Source: Pseudoalteromonas flavipulchra NCIMB 2033 = ATCC BAA-314 (GTDB lineage: Bacteria; Pseudomonadota; Gammaproteobacteria; Enterobacterales; Alteromonadaceae). From it: a stretch of DNA of 64,000 nucleotides. The notes below the pieces were generated by a model, which ran no database searches, was not told the origin of the DNA, and saw only the letters and a list, made by a program, of their open reading frames with translations. Shown piece after piece: positions 23,455-32,384 of the stretch; position 1 is the stretch's first letter; every line of letters begins with the position of its first letter. The stretch is taken from the NCBI GenBank assembly GCA_000814665.1, contig JWIH01000012.1:186001-250000 (forward strand). Reading direction: 5' to 3'. Both the position numbers and the translations under genes were made by a program.

Positions 23455-25341
23455 GTGCAGTTTAAAAAGATAGCGCTTTTAGTTGCCATATTGTCGGGGT
23501 TATCCGCTTGTAGTACAAGCACAAATGTCACCAAATCCGCCCAAGAAACTAAAACAACTAAAGCCGTTAGCCAATCGGATGACAATGCCGCGTCGTTATT
23601 TGCAAAGGCGCAGACTAAAGAAGGCGTTGCCAAAATCCAATTGCTATATGCAGCCAGAGACGCTGCTATCTTAGAAAAAGACTGGCAAATGTTAGAGCAA
23701 ATTGGTTTAGCGATGGAAGCAAAAGCCAGTGTTGATCATATTCAAAACAAATTATACATCGCACTTGCTCGCAAAGAATTGTCGCAGTATGCCAATGCGT
23801 TAGCCATACTAAACACACTAGAGGGTAGGCTCAACACCCCTGAACACCAAGCTTGGTATGAGTATTTACTAGGTAGTATTTATGCCTCTCAGCAACTACC
23901 AAAAAAAGCGTTGGTTGAATACTTTAAAGCGGCTGATATTGCCAATGAACATAACTTAGCGGTGGCTGGGTTAAACGAAGAGATTTGGCTCGCGCTACAG
24001 CAGCTATCAAGTTACGCCCTAGAGCGTTTTGATTCTGGCTCTGTTTTACAGCGTGGTTGGGTGACGCTAGCTAAATATCAACAAATTTATTTGGGTTCGA
24101 GCGTCCAGCTCGACCAAGCCATGAATAATTGGCGTCGTCGTTTTACTAATCACCCTGCGGTTGCTTTGCTGCCTAAAGATTTACAAGGCGCGGTTGCGCT
24201 TGAACCTTACCAAGTTAAAAGACTTGCGGTGTTGTTACCACAATCAGGTGCGAGCGAGCGACTCGGCACAGCCTTGAAAAATGGTTTCTTGGCTGCCACT
24301 GACGAAGGCGCGATTGAAGAGGTCTTCTTCATTGATGAAATGGCATCCGAATCTGAAATCGTAACGCAACTTGCTGAGGCAAATGTCGATTTTGTCATCG
24401 GTCCATTATTAAAATCCAACGTTGAAAAACTACTCGCAGATAAAGGTTTTGCGGCTTACCCAACTTTGTTTTTAAATGCACGCGAAACCCTTACGCCTAG
24501 CAGCAGTGAACAGTACTTTTTTGCGCTTAACCCTGAGCATGAAGTCGAGCAAGCAATGAAGCACTTTCTTGCTAAAGGCTATAAAAAACCCATGTTACTG
24601 GCTCCAGCGAACGCCTCTGGTAAGCGTTTAATTGAGTATTTTGATCAAGGTTGGAAACGCTACAGTGAGACCGCACCAGAAGTGGGTTATTATACCAATA
24701 GTACCAACATGGCGGATGTCATCACGGATATTTTAGAGGTCGATGCATCCAAAGCACGCACTAGCGTCATCAAAAGTCTATTTCGCAAAGAGGTCAAAAG
24801 TGAAACACGCTCTAGACGCGACATTGATGCCATCTATATTTTAGGTGATGCAATGGAAACTAGACTGCTCAAACCTTATTTAGACGTCAATGTCAGTACA
24901 TTTGCCGATAGGATCCCTTTATATGCAAGCTCTCGCAGTTATAGTAAACAAATTGATGTTACTGATAAGGGCGATTTAGAAGGACTTTATTTTACCGAGC
25001 AGCCTTGGATGCTACCGGGTGCTGTTGAAAAAGCACCGCTTCGAGATGCCTATCAATCTTTATGGCCTGAGCAGGCCGATTTAGAACAGCGCCTGTTTGC
25101 AATGGCATATGACGCCACGAATTTAGTCCCCGAGTTGCGCCAACTGGCTTGGCTCTCGGGTAAAAGTTTTGATGGCTTAACCGGTCAGCTCAGCATCCGC
25201 GGTGGCAGTGATGTTGTGCGAAAGCTCAGTTGGGCGCAGTATCATAATAAACAAATTCGTTTGGTGAGCTTAGATGAACAGCCTCCGCTACCATTATTTA
25301 TGCAACAAGAGAAACCTGCGGGAGACTCTTTGATCAGATAG
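23455..25341 (+). CDS. lpoA: LpoA, outer-membrane lipoprotein activator of PBP1A
   Basis: 628 residues from GTG 23455, which has AAGAAGG at 7 nt; a TTG at 23449 is too close to that site. Lipobox GLSAC marks lipid attachment. An N-terminal TPR-like helical domain (about 55-260, for example LARKELSQYANALAILNTLE) is joined to a periplasmic-binding-like domain (LLPQSGASERLGTALKNGFLAA, then VDFVIGPLL). LpoA stretches from the outer membrane to bind and stimulate PBP1A transpeptidase. First gene of lpoA-yraN-diaA-dolP, in the same order as in E. coli. Confidence 0.94.
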   Translation: MQFKKIALLVAILSGLSACSTSTNVTKSAQETKTTKAVSQSDDNAASLFAKAQTKEGVAKIQLLYAARDAAILEKDWQMLEQIGLAMEAKASVDHIQNKLYIALARKELSQYANALAILNTLEGRLNTPEHQAWYEYLLGSIYASQQLPKKALVEYFKAADIANEHNLAVAGLNEEIWLALQQLSSYALERFDSGSVLQRGWVTLAKYQQIYLGSSVQLDQAMNNWRRRFTNHPAVALLPKDLQGAVALEPYQVKRLAVLLPQSGASERLGTALKNGFLAATDEGAIEEVFFIDEMASESEIVTQLAEANVDFVIGPLLKSNVEKLLADKGFAAYPTLFLNARETLTPSSSEQYFFALNPEHEVEQAMKHFLAKGYKKPMLLAPANASGKRLIEYFDQGWKRYSETAPEVGYYTNSTNMADVITDILEVDASKARTSVIKSLFRKEVKSETRSRRDIDAIYILGDAMETRLLKPYLDVNVSTFADRIPLYASSRSYSKQIDVTDKGDLEGLYFTEQPWMLPGAVEKAPLRDAYQSLWPEQADLEQRLFAMAYDATNLVPELRQLAWLSGKSFDGLTGQLSIRGGSDVVRKLSWAQYHNKQIRLVSLDEQPPLPLFMQQEKPAGDSLIR

Positions 25342-25350
25342 GATATCTGG

Positions 25351-25716
25351 ATGTTTAAAGGATTATTTAGCAACACACGGAGTAAGGGCGAGCATTTTGA
25401 GCTGATTGCGGAGCAATTCTTGGTAAAACAAGGATTAACCCCCGTCACCAGAAACTATCTCTGTAAATACGGAGAGATAGATCTCATTATGCGAGAGTCG
25501 CAAACCTTAGTGTTTATTGAAGTAAAGTATCGCGATAGCAGCCACTTTGGTGGCGCAATTAACGCACTATCAAAAACTAAGCTTCAAAGATTAAAGCGTA
25601 GTATTTATAATTATTTAGCACAGCAAAATTTGCATAACACGCAACTTAGAGTCGACTTTGTTGCCATTCAAGGGGCCGATCCCCCTGAAATAAACTGGAT
25701 TAGAAATATTTTTTAG
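25351..25716 (+). CDS. yraN: YraN, UPF0102 endonuclease-like protein
   Basis: 121 residues. PD-(D/E)XK-type nuclease fold: GEHFELIAEQFLVKQG, then YGEIDLIM with the catalytic aspartate, and VFIEVKYR with the ExK motif. The family is linked to recombination or DNA uptake but its role is not settled. It starts 9 nt after lpoA and ends 1 nt before diaA, so it belongs to the operon. Confidence 0.93.
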   Translation: MFKGLFSNTRSKGEHFELIAEQFLVKQGLTPVTRNYLCKYGEIDLIMRESQTLVFIEVKYRDSSHFGGAINALSKTKLQRLKRSIYNYLAQQNLHNTQLRVDFVAIQGADPPEINWIRNIF

Positions 25717-25717
25717 C

Positions 25718-26305
25718 ATGCAAGAATCTATAAAATCTATATTTACAGAGTCAATTCAAGCGCAGATAGCCGCGGGCGAAGTATTGCCTAAAGCGCTAGA
25801 AACCGCAGCGATGACCATGGCTCAGAGCCTGATCAATGGCAATAAAATCATCTGCTGCGGCGCGCCAAGTAATCATATGTTGGCGCACCACTTCGCAACC
25901 ATCTTAAGCAACTTTTACGAAACCGAACGCCCGTGTCTGCCGGCGATTGCACTAACGAATGAGCAATATAATTTGGCGTCACCAGAAAATGGCAAAGCCA
26001 GAGAGCGCTTTGCCAAGCAAATACGCGCATTTGCGCAGCAAGGAGATTTGCTGGTGGCGTATGCCATAAACGGGCAAGAAAAGGCGGTTATTGGCGCAGT
26101 GGAAGCTGCCCTTACTAGAGATATGAAAGTCATCGCATTAGTTGGTGATGATGGTGGTGAAATTACCGGCCTGTTGGGCCCACAGGATGTAGAAATCCGG
26201 ATCCCAAGTAAACGCCCAAGCCGGATAATCGAGTCACAACTATTCAATACTCACTGTTTAAGTGAGCTAATCGACGCAATTTTATTCCCTCAGGACGAAG
26301 TATGA
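25718..26305 (+). CDS. diaA: DiaA, DnaA initiator-associating SIS-domain protein
   Basis: 195 residues, SIS (sugar isomerase) fold. KIICCGAPSNHMLAHHFAT, RFAKQIRAFAQQGDLLVAYA and IALVGDDGGEITGLL follow the family order (GmhA/DiaA type). In E. coli the tetramer binds DnaA domain I and helps it assemble at oriC. It overlaps dolP by 4 nt. Distinguished from the heptose isomerase GmhA mainly by context (lpoA-yraN-diaA-dolP). Confidence 0.9.
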   Translation: MQESIKSIFTESIQAQIAAGEVLPKALETAAMTMAQSLINGNKIICCGAPSNHMLAHHFATILSNFYETERPCLPAIALTNEQYNLASPENGKARERFAKQIRAFAQQGDLLVAYAINGQEKAVIGAVEAALTRDMKVIALVGDDGGEITGLLGPQDVEIRIPSKRPSRIIESQLFNTHCLSELIDAILFPQDEV

Positions 26306-26868
26306 TGATGAGAATAACCTCTTTACTTGCCGCCATCTTGTTACTACAAGGGTGTGCTGCTGCGGTAGTTGCTGGTACAGCCGGTGCGGTGTCTGCAGCA
26401 AATGATAGACGCACTATCGGTGCACAAATTGACGATAACAATATCGAGATCAAAGGTACACTTGCTATCAAAGAAATTAAGCGCCTTGCAGATCATGCCA
26501 ATATCACGCTTGTAAGTGTTAATGGCGTAGTATTAATGATTGGTCAGGTCACTAATCAAGAAATGAAAACGGAAGCTGAGCGTGCGCTACAGAACGTCGC
26601 AGGGATTAAGCAAGTACATAATCAGTTGAGAATAAGCTCAAACATCGGCATCACGACGCAAACACATGATACTTGGCTGACCTCCAAAGTTAAAACCAAA
26701 CTGCTGGCGGCCGACGAAGTCAATGGCGCAAATATTAAGGTAGTTACCGAGAATGCCGAAGTGTTCTTGATGGGCTTAGTCTCTAAGCAAGAAGCAAACT
26801 CAGCGGTAGAAATCGCCAGAAATATTAATGGTGTAAAACGTGTGATTAAAGCCTTTGAGTACATATAA
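26302..26868 (+). CDS. dolP: DolP, dual-BON-domain lipoprotein
   Basis: 188 residues. Lipobox LLQGC (about residue 17). Two BON domains follow (about 45-115 and 125-188), the first around ITLVSVNGVVLMIGQV and the second around NAEVFLMGLVSKQEA. DolP (YraP) binds anionic phospholipids and supports outer-membrane integrity and BAM activity. The first of three consecutive ATGs is taken, since AGGA lies 6 nt before it. Last gene of the operon. Confidence 0.93.
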   Translation: MMMRITSLLAAILLLQGCAAAVVAGTAGAVSAANDRRTIGAQIDDNNIEIKGTLAIKEIKRLADHANITLVSVNGVVLMIGQVTNQEMKTEAERALQNVAGIKQVHNQLRISSNIGITTQTHDTWLTSKVKTKLLAADEVNGANIKVVTENAEVFLMGLVSKQEANSAVEIARNINGVKRVIKAFEYI

Positions 26869-26886
26869 ACAATAACGTATAGCCAT

Positions 26887-26914
26887 AAAAAAACCTGCAT
26901 TCGCAGGTTTTTTT
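26887..26914. terminator. Bidirectional terminator between dolP and sspB
   Basis: AAAAAAACCTGC, a 4-nt loop and GCAGGTTTTTTT: symmetric, with a T-tract on either strand. It serves the convergent dolP and sspB genes. Confidence 0.92.
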
Positions 26915-27338
26915 ATTTTATCACTCGAAGGTGAGAACCTTTTTTCTTTTCAGGTTCTGGCTTAGTCTTTGGAGATTGTGAGATTTCCGTCTCTTCTACC
27001 AAATCAAACTCTTCATCTTCAAAGATTTCTTCTTCAGGTGTAAATACCGTGCCTTCACCATTTTCTCTTGCATAGATAGCCAATACCGCACCATTAGGCA
27101 CATATACCTGCATCGGCTGGCCACCAAACCGGGCATTAAAGCTCAGTGCTTGATTGTCCATTGAGAAATTCGTCACAGCAGACGGGCTTACGTTCAACAC
27201 AATTTGCCCTTCTTGCACAAATTGTGTTGGAACCTGTACCGAGGGAAAGTCTGCGTTCACCACTAAATGCGGTGTACATTCGTTATCGACAATCCACTCG
27301 TAAAATGCGCGTAGTAAGTAAGGACGATTAGACGTCAT
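26913..27338 (-). CDS. sspB: SspB, ClpXP specificity-enhancing factor
   Basis: 141 residues. It binds the ssrA tag and delivers tagged proteins to ClpXP. PYLLRAFYEWIVDNECTPHL is the classic start; NVSPSAV and LSFNARFGG form the peptide-binding core. A glutamate-rich linker and a short conserved tail (GSHLRVIK) fit the ClpX-binding C-terminus. It abuts sspA (stop and start share the 27338 position), as in E. coli. Confidence 0.95.
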   Translation of the reverse strand: MTSNRPYLLRAFYEWIVDNECTPHLVVNADFPSVQVPTQFVQEGQIVLNVSPSAVTNFSMDNQALSFNARFGGQPMQVYVPNGAVLAIYARENGEGTVFTPEEEIFEDEEFDLVEETEISQSPKTKPEPEKKKGSHLRVIK

Positions 27339-27964
27339 TACGATCTGATCTCACGCTCTGCATCCGTTAGCGATGCTTGGAATGAGTCACGCTCAAATAA
27401 ACGCAGCATATATTCTTTTAGCTCTTTGCTACCAGCGCCATTCAGCTCAATACCAAGCTGTGGTAAACGCCAAAGTAGTGGAGCTAAATAACAATCAACT
27501 AGGCTGAACTCTTCACTCATGAAGTAAGGTGCTTCATTGAAGATAGGTGCTACAGCTAGCAGCGCTTCAGTTAACTCTTTACGAGCTTGAGCCGCTTCAT
27601 CACCACCCGCAGTGATCTTTTCAGCAAGTGAGTACCAGTCAGTTTCAATGCGATGCATCATTAAACGACTACGACCACGCATTACTGGATATACAGGCAT
27701 CAGAGGAGGATGCGGGAAGCGCTCGTCTAGATACTCCATAATGATATTCGCTTGGTACAAGCCAAGCTCACGATCGATTAGCGTAGGAACAGTGCCATAC
27801 GGGTTAATCTCGTGTAGAGCTTCTGGTAAGTTGTCCTTTTCAGCCTGATGAATATCAACACTTACACCTTTCTCAGCAAGTACAATACGTACCTGGTGAC
27901 TGTACATACAGTTTGACCCAGAAAAAAGTGTCATTACAGGGCGCTTATTGGCAGCAACGGCCAT
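27338..27964 (-). CDS. sspA: SspA, stringent starvation protein A
   Basis: 208 residues from the ATG at 27964, preceded by GGAGGT; an ATG 12 nt upstream overlaps the ribosome-binding site. Glutathione-S-transferase fold lacking a catalytic role: MTLFSGSNCMYSHQVRIVL, NPYGTVPTLIDRELGLYQ and YLDERFPHPPLMP. In E. coli SspA binds RNA polymerase and affects stationary-phase and acid-stress expression. Co-transcribed with sspB. Confidence 0.95.
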   Translation of the reverse strand: MAVAANKRPVMTLFSGSNCMYSHQVRIVLAEKGVSVDIHQAEKDNLPEALHEINPYGTVPTLIDRELGLYQANIIMEYLDERFPHPPLMPVYPVMRGRSRLMMHRIETDWYSLAEKITAGGDEAAQARKELTEALLAVAPIFNEAPYFMSEEFSLVDCYLAPLLWRLPQLGIELNGAGSKELKEYMLRLFERDSFQASLTDAEREIRS

Positions 27965-28012
27965 GCCTACCTCCATTAAAAAACTAAAAGTAATTAAATC
28001 ACTTTAAACAGC

Positions 28013-28033
28013 AAAAGGGGCGAACGCCCCTAT
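28013..28033 (-). terminator. Terminator between petC and sspA
   Basis: On the minus strand AGGGGC, a 4-nt loop (GTTC) and GCCCCTTTTGC: short GC-rich stem and four T, 27 nt after the petC stop. Some readthrough to sspA is possible. Confidence 0.75.
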
Positions 28034-28060
28034 TGCAAAAATTACCTTTGAATATTCAAA

Positions 28061-28798
28061 TTAATGAACATCTCTCCAGTATTCTTTCTTCAAGAAGAAT
28101 GCCAGGATGAAGAAGATAACTAAGAAACCAATAACCTTAATACCAATAGCTTCTGACTCTAGGCGAGAAGGCTCACCTACATAAGCTAAGAAGTTTGTCA
28201 GGTCACGTGCTGCTTGGTCATATTCATCAACACTCATCTCACCGGTACCATCTGTTTCAGTGCCGACAACTTTAGTCACTGTGTGACCGTGTTCTTCCAC
28301 TTCTTCAGTGATCGGTGTTGGCAAGCCTTGTAACTCTTGTAGTACGTGAGGCATACCCACCAATGGGAAAACAACGTTGTTCACACCAAATGGGCGAGAC
28401 TCATCTTTATAGAATGACTTCAAGTAAGTATAGATGTAGTCCGGAGACTTAACACGAGAGATAAGTGTTAAGTCCGGTGGCGCAGCACCAAACCATTTTG
28501 CTGCATCATCTTTAGCCATAGAGTTTTTAATATGGCTACCTACTTTTGAACCATCGAAAATAAGCGTTTCTTGACCAATTTCAGTTGGAATACCGATGTC
28601 ACGGAAAGTACGCTCATAACGCTGATATTGCATTTGGTGACAGCCAAGGCAGTAGTTCATAAATAACTTAGCGCCACGCTGTAGAGATGCTTTATCAGTT
28701 AAGTCATTGTTTGCTTCCATCAAAGGCACTGATGGGCCCGCTGCCATCGATAACGTTGGCAACAATGCGAATAAACCGATTACTAGCTTTTTCATCAT
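28061..28798 (-). CDS. petC: Cytochrome c1 of the bc1 complex
   Basis: 245 residues. Signal peptide 1-20. Haem c motif CLGCH at residues 50-54. The axial-methionine region is probably GMPHVLQ. A C-terminal anchor helix (about 217-237) ends in KKEYWRDVH. It transfers electrons from the Rieske centre to cytochrome c in the respiratory ubiquinol-cytochrome c reductase. It overlaps petB by 4 nt. Confidence 0.96.
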   Translation of the reverse strand: MMKKLVIGLFALLPTLSMAAGPSVPLMEANNDLTDKASLQRGAKLFMNYCLGCHQMQYQRYERTFRDIGIPTEIGQETLIFDGSKVGSHIKNSMAKDDAAKWFGAAPPDLTLISRVKSPDYIYTYLKSFYKDESRPFGVNNVVFPLVGMPHVLQELQGLPTPITEEVEEHGHTVTKVVGTETDGTGEMSVDEYDQAARDLTNFLAYVGEPSRLESEAIGIKVIGFLVIFFILAFFLKKEYWRDVH

Positions 28799-30096
28799 TT
28801 CGTCAACCTCGTTGGTAGTGGCTTCGTCTTCTCGTTTTTACTGTAGAAGAATAGCAACACGAAGAACATAAAATAAGTTACTGTCGTGATTTGCGACAAT
28901 AGCGTTTTAAAGTCAGTTTGCGGTGTTGCACCAATCCAGCCAAGGATAACGAATGTGACAACAAACTGAGCAATGTTCAACTTATGGAAACCACAACGGT
29001 AGCGAATTGAACGAACCGAACCACGGTCAATCCAAGGCAGTAGTGCCAATGCTACGATTGAAGCGCCCATTGCAATTACACCAATCAACTTATCAGGGAT
29101 AGCACGAAGGATCGCATAGAATGGCGTAAAGTACCAAACTGGGAAAATGTGCTCTGGTGTTTTAAGCGGGTTTGCCGCTTCAAAGTTTGGTGCTTCAAGG
29201 AAGAAACCATTCATTTCCGGTGCAAAGAACACAATGGCACAGAAGAAAATTAAGAAGCCAGCAACACCTAAGACATCTTTTACTGTGTAGTAAGGGTGGA
29301 ATGGAATTGCATCCACAATATCTTTTTTATCAGTGTAGTATTCATGGAATTTAAACTTAGGTTTGTCTTCCTCAGCTACAGAGCCTTTCTTGCGCTTGAT
29401 CTCAACACCGTCAGGGTTGTTTGATCCTACTTCGTGCAGTGCAACGATATGAAGGAATACTAAGATAACCAGTACTAGTGGTAGGGCAATAACGTGTAGT
29501 GCAAAGAAGCGGTTAAGCGTTGCACCAGAAATAACGTAGTCACCACGGATCCAAAGTGTTAAGTCATCACCAATTACAGGGATTGCACCGAATAATGAAA
29601 TGATTACCTGAGCACCCCAGAAAGACATCTGACCCCATGGTAATAAGTAACCCATGAAAGCTTCAGCCATTAGCGCTAAGAAGATAAACATACCGAATAA
29701 CCACAGTAATTCACGTGGCTTTTGATAAGAACCGTAGATCATACCGCGGAACATGTGAAGATAGACCACGATAAAGAATGCGGATGCGCCGGTAGAGTGT
29801 AGGTATCGCAATAACCAACCATATTCAACATCACGCATGATGTATTCTACTGATGCAAATGCACCTTCAGCAGAAGGCACAAAGTTCATGGTTAGCCAGA
29901 TACCCGTTACAATCTGGTTTACCAGTACTAGAATGGCGAGTGAACCAAACAAGTACCAGAAGTTAAAGTTTTTTGGCGCTGGGTATTGAGCAATGTGCAT
30001 ATTCCAAACGCGAGTCATCGGAATACGAGCATCAATCCAATCAACAACTTTACCCACAACGCCCGTATTTGCTGCTTTATCTACATTAACAGACAT
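28795..30096 (-). CDS. petB: Cytochrome b of the bc1 complex
   Basis: 433 residues, about eight transmembrane helices. Paired haem-b histidines lie in YLHSTGASAFFIVVYLH and FALHVIALPLV-FLHIVALH. The PEWY-type Qo motif region appears as PVWYFTPFYA. Carries quinol oxidation and reduction sites and both b haems. It overlaps petC and petA at its ends, so the three genes form a tightly coupled petABC unit. Confidence 0.96.
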   Translation of the reverse strand: MSVNVDKAANTGVVGKVVDWIDARIPMTRVWNMHIAQYPAPKNFNFWYLFGSLAILVLVNQIVTGIWLTMNFVPSAEGAFASVEYIMRDVEYGWLLRYLHSTGASAFFIVVYLHMFRGMIYGSYQKPRELLWLFGMFIFLALMAEAFMGYLLPWGQMSFWGAQVIISLFGAIPVIGDDLTLWIRGDYVISGATLNRFFALHVIALPLVLVILVFLHIVALHEVGSNNPDGVEIKRKKGSVAEEDKPKFKFHEYYTDKKDIVDAIPFHPYYTVKDVLGVAGFLIFFCAIVFFAPEMNGFFLEAPNFEAANPLKTPEHIFPVWYFTPFYAILRAIPDKLIGVIAMGASIVALALLPWIDRGSVRSIRYRCGFHKLNIAQFVVTFVILGWIGATPQTDFKTLLSQITTVTYFMFFVLLFFYSKNEKTKPLPTRLTK

Positions 30097-30686
30097 TATG
30101 CAACCCCTTCTTCTTCACCTACCAAAATGGTAGTGTCGTCAATAAAGGTATACGGAGGGATCTCTAAGTTTAGAGGTGCAGGTACGTTTTGGAATACGCG
30201 CCCCGCCATATCAAACTTCGAACCGTGACAAGGACAGAAGAAACCACTATCAGTGCCTTCTACTTTTTCACCAAAGCTTCCGTTAAGGAAAGATGGTGAA
30301 CACCCTAAGTGAGTACAAATCCCAACCGCGACGAAAAGCTCAGGTCGCTTAGAACGGTAACCGTTCTGCGCTGATGCCAACTGCTGTGGCTCTTCAGAGT
30401 TAGGATCACGAAGTTTGTCTTCGTGTTGCTTCATTTGTTCTAGCATTTTTGGTGTACGATTAACAATCCAAACTGGTTTTCCTCGCCACTCAACACGAAT
30501 AAGTTGTCCAGACTCAAGCTTGCTGATATCTACTTCTACAGGCGCACCTGCAGATTTAGCTCGCTCACTTGGATTCCAGGACGCAATAAAAGGAACAGCA
30601 GCTCCAACCGCACCAACGCCACCTACAACAGAGGTAGCGATAGTTAAAAAGCGACGTCGGCTGTTGTCTACAGGCGCATTGCTCAT
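30096..30686 (-). CDS. petA: Rieske iron-sulfur protein of the bc1 complex
   Basis: 196 residues. Twin-arginine-type start NSRRRFLTIATSVVGG with one membrane anchor. The 2Fe-2S cluster is held by CTHLGC (near 120-125) and CPCHGS (near 143-148). It takes electrons from ubiquinol. First gene of petABC. Located between rpsI and sspA, an insertion relative to E. coli, but known from aerobic gammaproteobacteria. Confidence 0.96.
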   Translation of the reverse strand: MSNAPVDNSRRRFLTIATSVVGGVGAVGAAVPFIASWNPSERAKSAGAPVEVDISKLESGQLIRVEWRGKPVWIVNRTPKMLEQMKQHEDKLRDPNSEEPQQLASAQNGYRSKRPELFVAVGICTHLGCSPSFLNGSFGEKVEGTDSGFFCPCHGSKFDMAGRVFQNVPAPLNLEIPPYTFIDDTTILVGEEEGVA

Positions 30687-31153
30687 CCACTTATCTCCAC
30701 TTGATTCCCAACACTTGCTATATTGAGAACATCAGTTACAGCAGGTTAATTTAAGAAATTACAAAATAGACGCGATCATAAATAAATACCTTGATTAAAA
30801 CAAGGTTATTCCAGATCCATGCCCGAATAAACCCGCAGAAAATCATCTATGATTACTTCGAGCATGAAACCGAGTATTTATGATATCGCATCTGACACAA
30901 CAATATACTGACTAAGATCAACCCCCCGACTAAGGATACGCACCAAATCGCGTGACTGGATCTCAGGTCTTTCTACTTGCTTCGCCAATTGTAGCAAAAA
31001 AAACCGCCAAGTTACCGCTCGAATTGCACTAATTATTATATTTATTGAACTTTTTTAACTCGACGCGATATTTTTGAGCAAATAAGCAGGATAAAACGAA
31101 CGAGATGCCTCGTAAACTCGAGAGATGGATGCGCATAGGAGATGCTAAAAACA
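30687..31153. other. Intergenic region between petA and rpsI
   Basis: 467 bp with no convincing ORF on either strand. It must hold the petA promoter on the minus strand; no clear -10/-35 pair is visible. Small hairpins occur, such as ACCTTG-7 nt-CAAGGT near 30790 and GAGATGCCTC near 31100. I see no repeat copy or RNA gene here. Confidence 0.5.
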
Positions 31154-31179
31154 AAAAACCCAGCATAAGCTGGGTTTTT
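31154..31179 (-). terminator. Terminator after rpsI
   Basis: On the minus strand AAAAACCCAGC, a 4-nt loop and GCTGGGTTTTT, 22 nt after the rpsI stop. Symmetric tracts allow function in both directions. Confidence 0.92.
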
Positions 31180-31200
31180 GAATTCTTGAAACGTAATAAA

Positions 31201-31590
31201 TTAACGCTTAGAGAACTGTGTCTTCTTACGTGCTTTCTTAAGACCAACTTTCTTACGCTCAACTTTACGAGCATCGCGAGTAACAAAGCCAGCTTTACGT
31301 AGAGCTGGACGTAGAGACTCGTCAAACTCCATTAGTGCACGTGTGATACCGTGACGGATAGCACCCGCTTGACCAGTTGTACCACCACCTGCAACAGTGA
31401 TGTATAGGTCAAACTTTTCTGTCATTTCAACTAGCTCTAGAGGCTGACGAACAACCATGCGAGAAGTTTCACGACCGAAGAACTCTTCTAAAGAGCGCTT
31501 ATTGATTACGATGTTGCCAGTGCCTGGGCGTAGGAATACGCGAGCACTTGAACTTTTACGACGACCTGTACCGTAGTATTGATTTGCCAT
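31201..31590 (-). CDS. rpsI: Ribosomal protein S9
   Basis: 129 residues. [19 protein letters not shown] at the start and the basic end [11 protein letters not shown], which reaches the P-site tRNA, are typical of S9. [14 protein letters not shown] is also present. Encoded 11 nt after rplM, the usual L13-S9 operon. Confidence 0.98.
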   Translation of the reverse strand: MANQYYGTGRRKSSSARVFLRPGTGNIVINKRSLEEFFGRETSRMVVRQPLELVEMTEKFDLYITVAGGGTTGQAGAIRHGITRALMEFDESLRPALRKAGFVTRDARKVERKKVGLKKARKKTQFSKR

Positions 31591-31601
31591 GATAGTGCTC
31601 C

Positions 31602-32030
31602 TTAAATGTCTAGAACCTGAGGCTGCTGTGCAGCGTGGTTGTGCTCGTTACCAGCGTAAACTTTAAGTTTACGGAACATTTCACGACCTAGAGGACCGCG
31701 AGGTAACATGCCTTTAACCGCTTTCTCGATGATCATTTCAGGCTTTTTAGCTTGAAGTTTCTCAAAGTTGATAGACTTAAGGCCACCTGGGTAACCAGAG
31801 TGAGCATAGTACATTTTGTCCTGAGTTTTGTTACCAGTTACAGTAACTTTCTCAGCGTTGATTACGATGATGTAATCACCAGTGTCAACGTGTGGAGTAT
31901 ACTCAGCTTTGTGCTTACCGCGAAGGCGACGAGCGATTTCAGTAGCGATGCGACCTAAAGTTTTACCTTCAGCGTCAACTACGTACCAGTCACGTTTTAC
32001 AGTTTCTGGTTTAGCAACAAACGTTTTCAT
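31602..32030 (-). CDS. rplM: Ribosomal protein L13
   Basis: 142 residues. The segment [20 protein letters not shown], the stretch [18 protein letters not shown] and the motif [20 protein letters not shown] are conserved in L13, one of the first proteins to bind 23S rRNA. First gene of rplM-rpsI. In E. coli L13 represses its own mRNA by binding the leader. Confidence 0.98.
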   Translation of the reverse strand: MKTFVAKPETVKRDWYVVDAEGKTLGRIATEIARRLRGKHKAEYTPHVDTGDYIIVINAEKVTVTGNKTQDKMYYAHSGYPGGLKSINFEKLQAKKPEMIIEKAVKGMLPRGPLGREMFRKLKVYAGNEHNHAAQQPQVLDI

Positions 32031-32217
32031 TATAAAAATCCAAAGTTTTCAATTTTAAAACCACAGGCAGTCCTTGGACTACCGCTCTACTTGTATTTGC
32101 TTTAACCCCTTCGAGTTTAAGACTTTTATGCCGCTCAAGTCAGTGGCTAAGCCGACGAGGGCAATAGAACGCAACGTGGCAGGCCGCGGATTATAGCAAG
32201 CCTTCTGGGTGAAAACC
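32031..32217 (-). promoter_or_regulatory. rplM-rpsI promoter and ~150-nt leader
   Basis: On the minus strand a perfect TATAAT (32190-32195) is followed by a GC-rich CCGCGGCC discriminator, with a T-rich weak -35 about 17 bp upstream. The transcript would start near 32183, leaving about 150 nt of untranslated leader. It contains small hairpins, for example GGTAGT-CCAAGG-ACTGCC about 30 nt before the start codon. Such a leader is a candidate target for L13 autoregulation. Confidence 0.65.
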
Positions 32218-32312
32218 AGCGCTTGGTGCTTTTTTCTACAAGAAAATCGGAAGAATTTCGAAAAAAATAGAAAAGGCAAAAAATCCAACGAAATGACGAC
32301 GTGTGCGTGACA

Positions 32313-32362
32313 AGGACTCGTTCAAATAGGATATTTACAAACACCCACACCGAACAAGTCCT
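32313..32362. repeat. 11-bp inverted repeat downstream of zapE
   Basis: AGGACTCGTTC (32313-32323) and GAACAAGTCCT (32352-32362) are reverse complements with one mismatch, 28 bp apart. It lies after the zapE stop and upstream of the rplM promoter. No U-tract follows; termination or protein binding are both possible. Confidence 0.5.
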
Positions 32363-32384
32363 CTTAACAAAAAAGTAATTGCCG

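Noticed and set aside
31029..31325. 98-residue ORF downstream of rpsI
   Set aside because: Another frame of rpsI extended past its terminator; no independent start.
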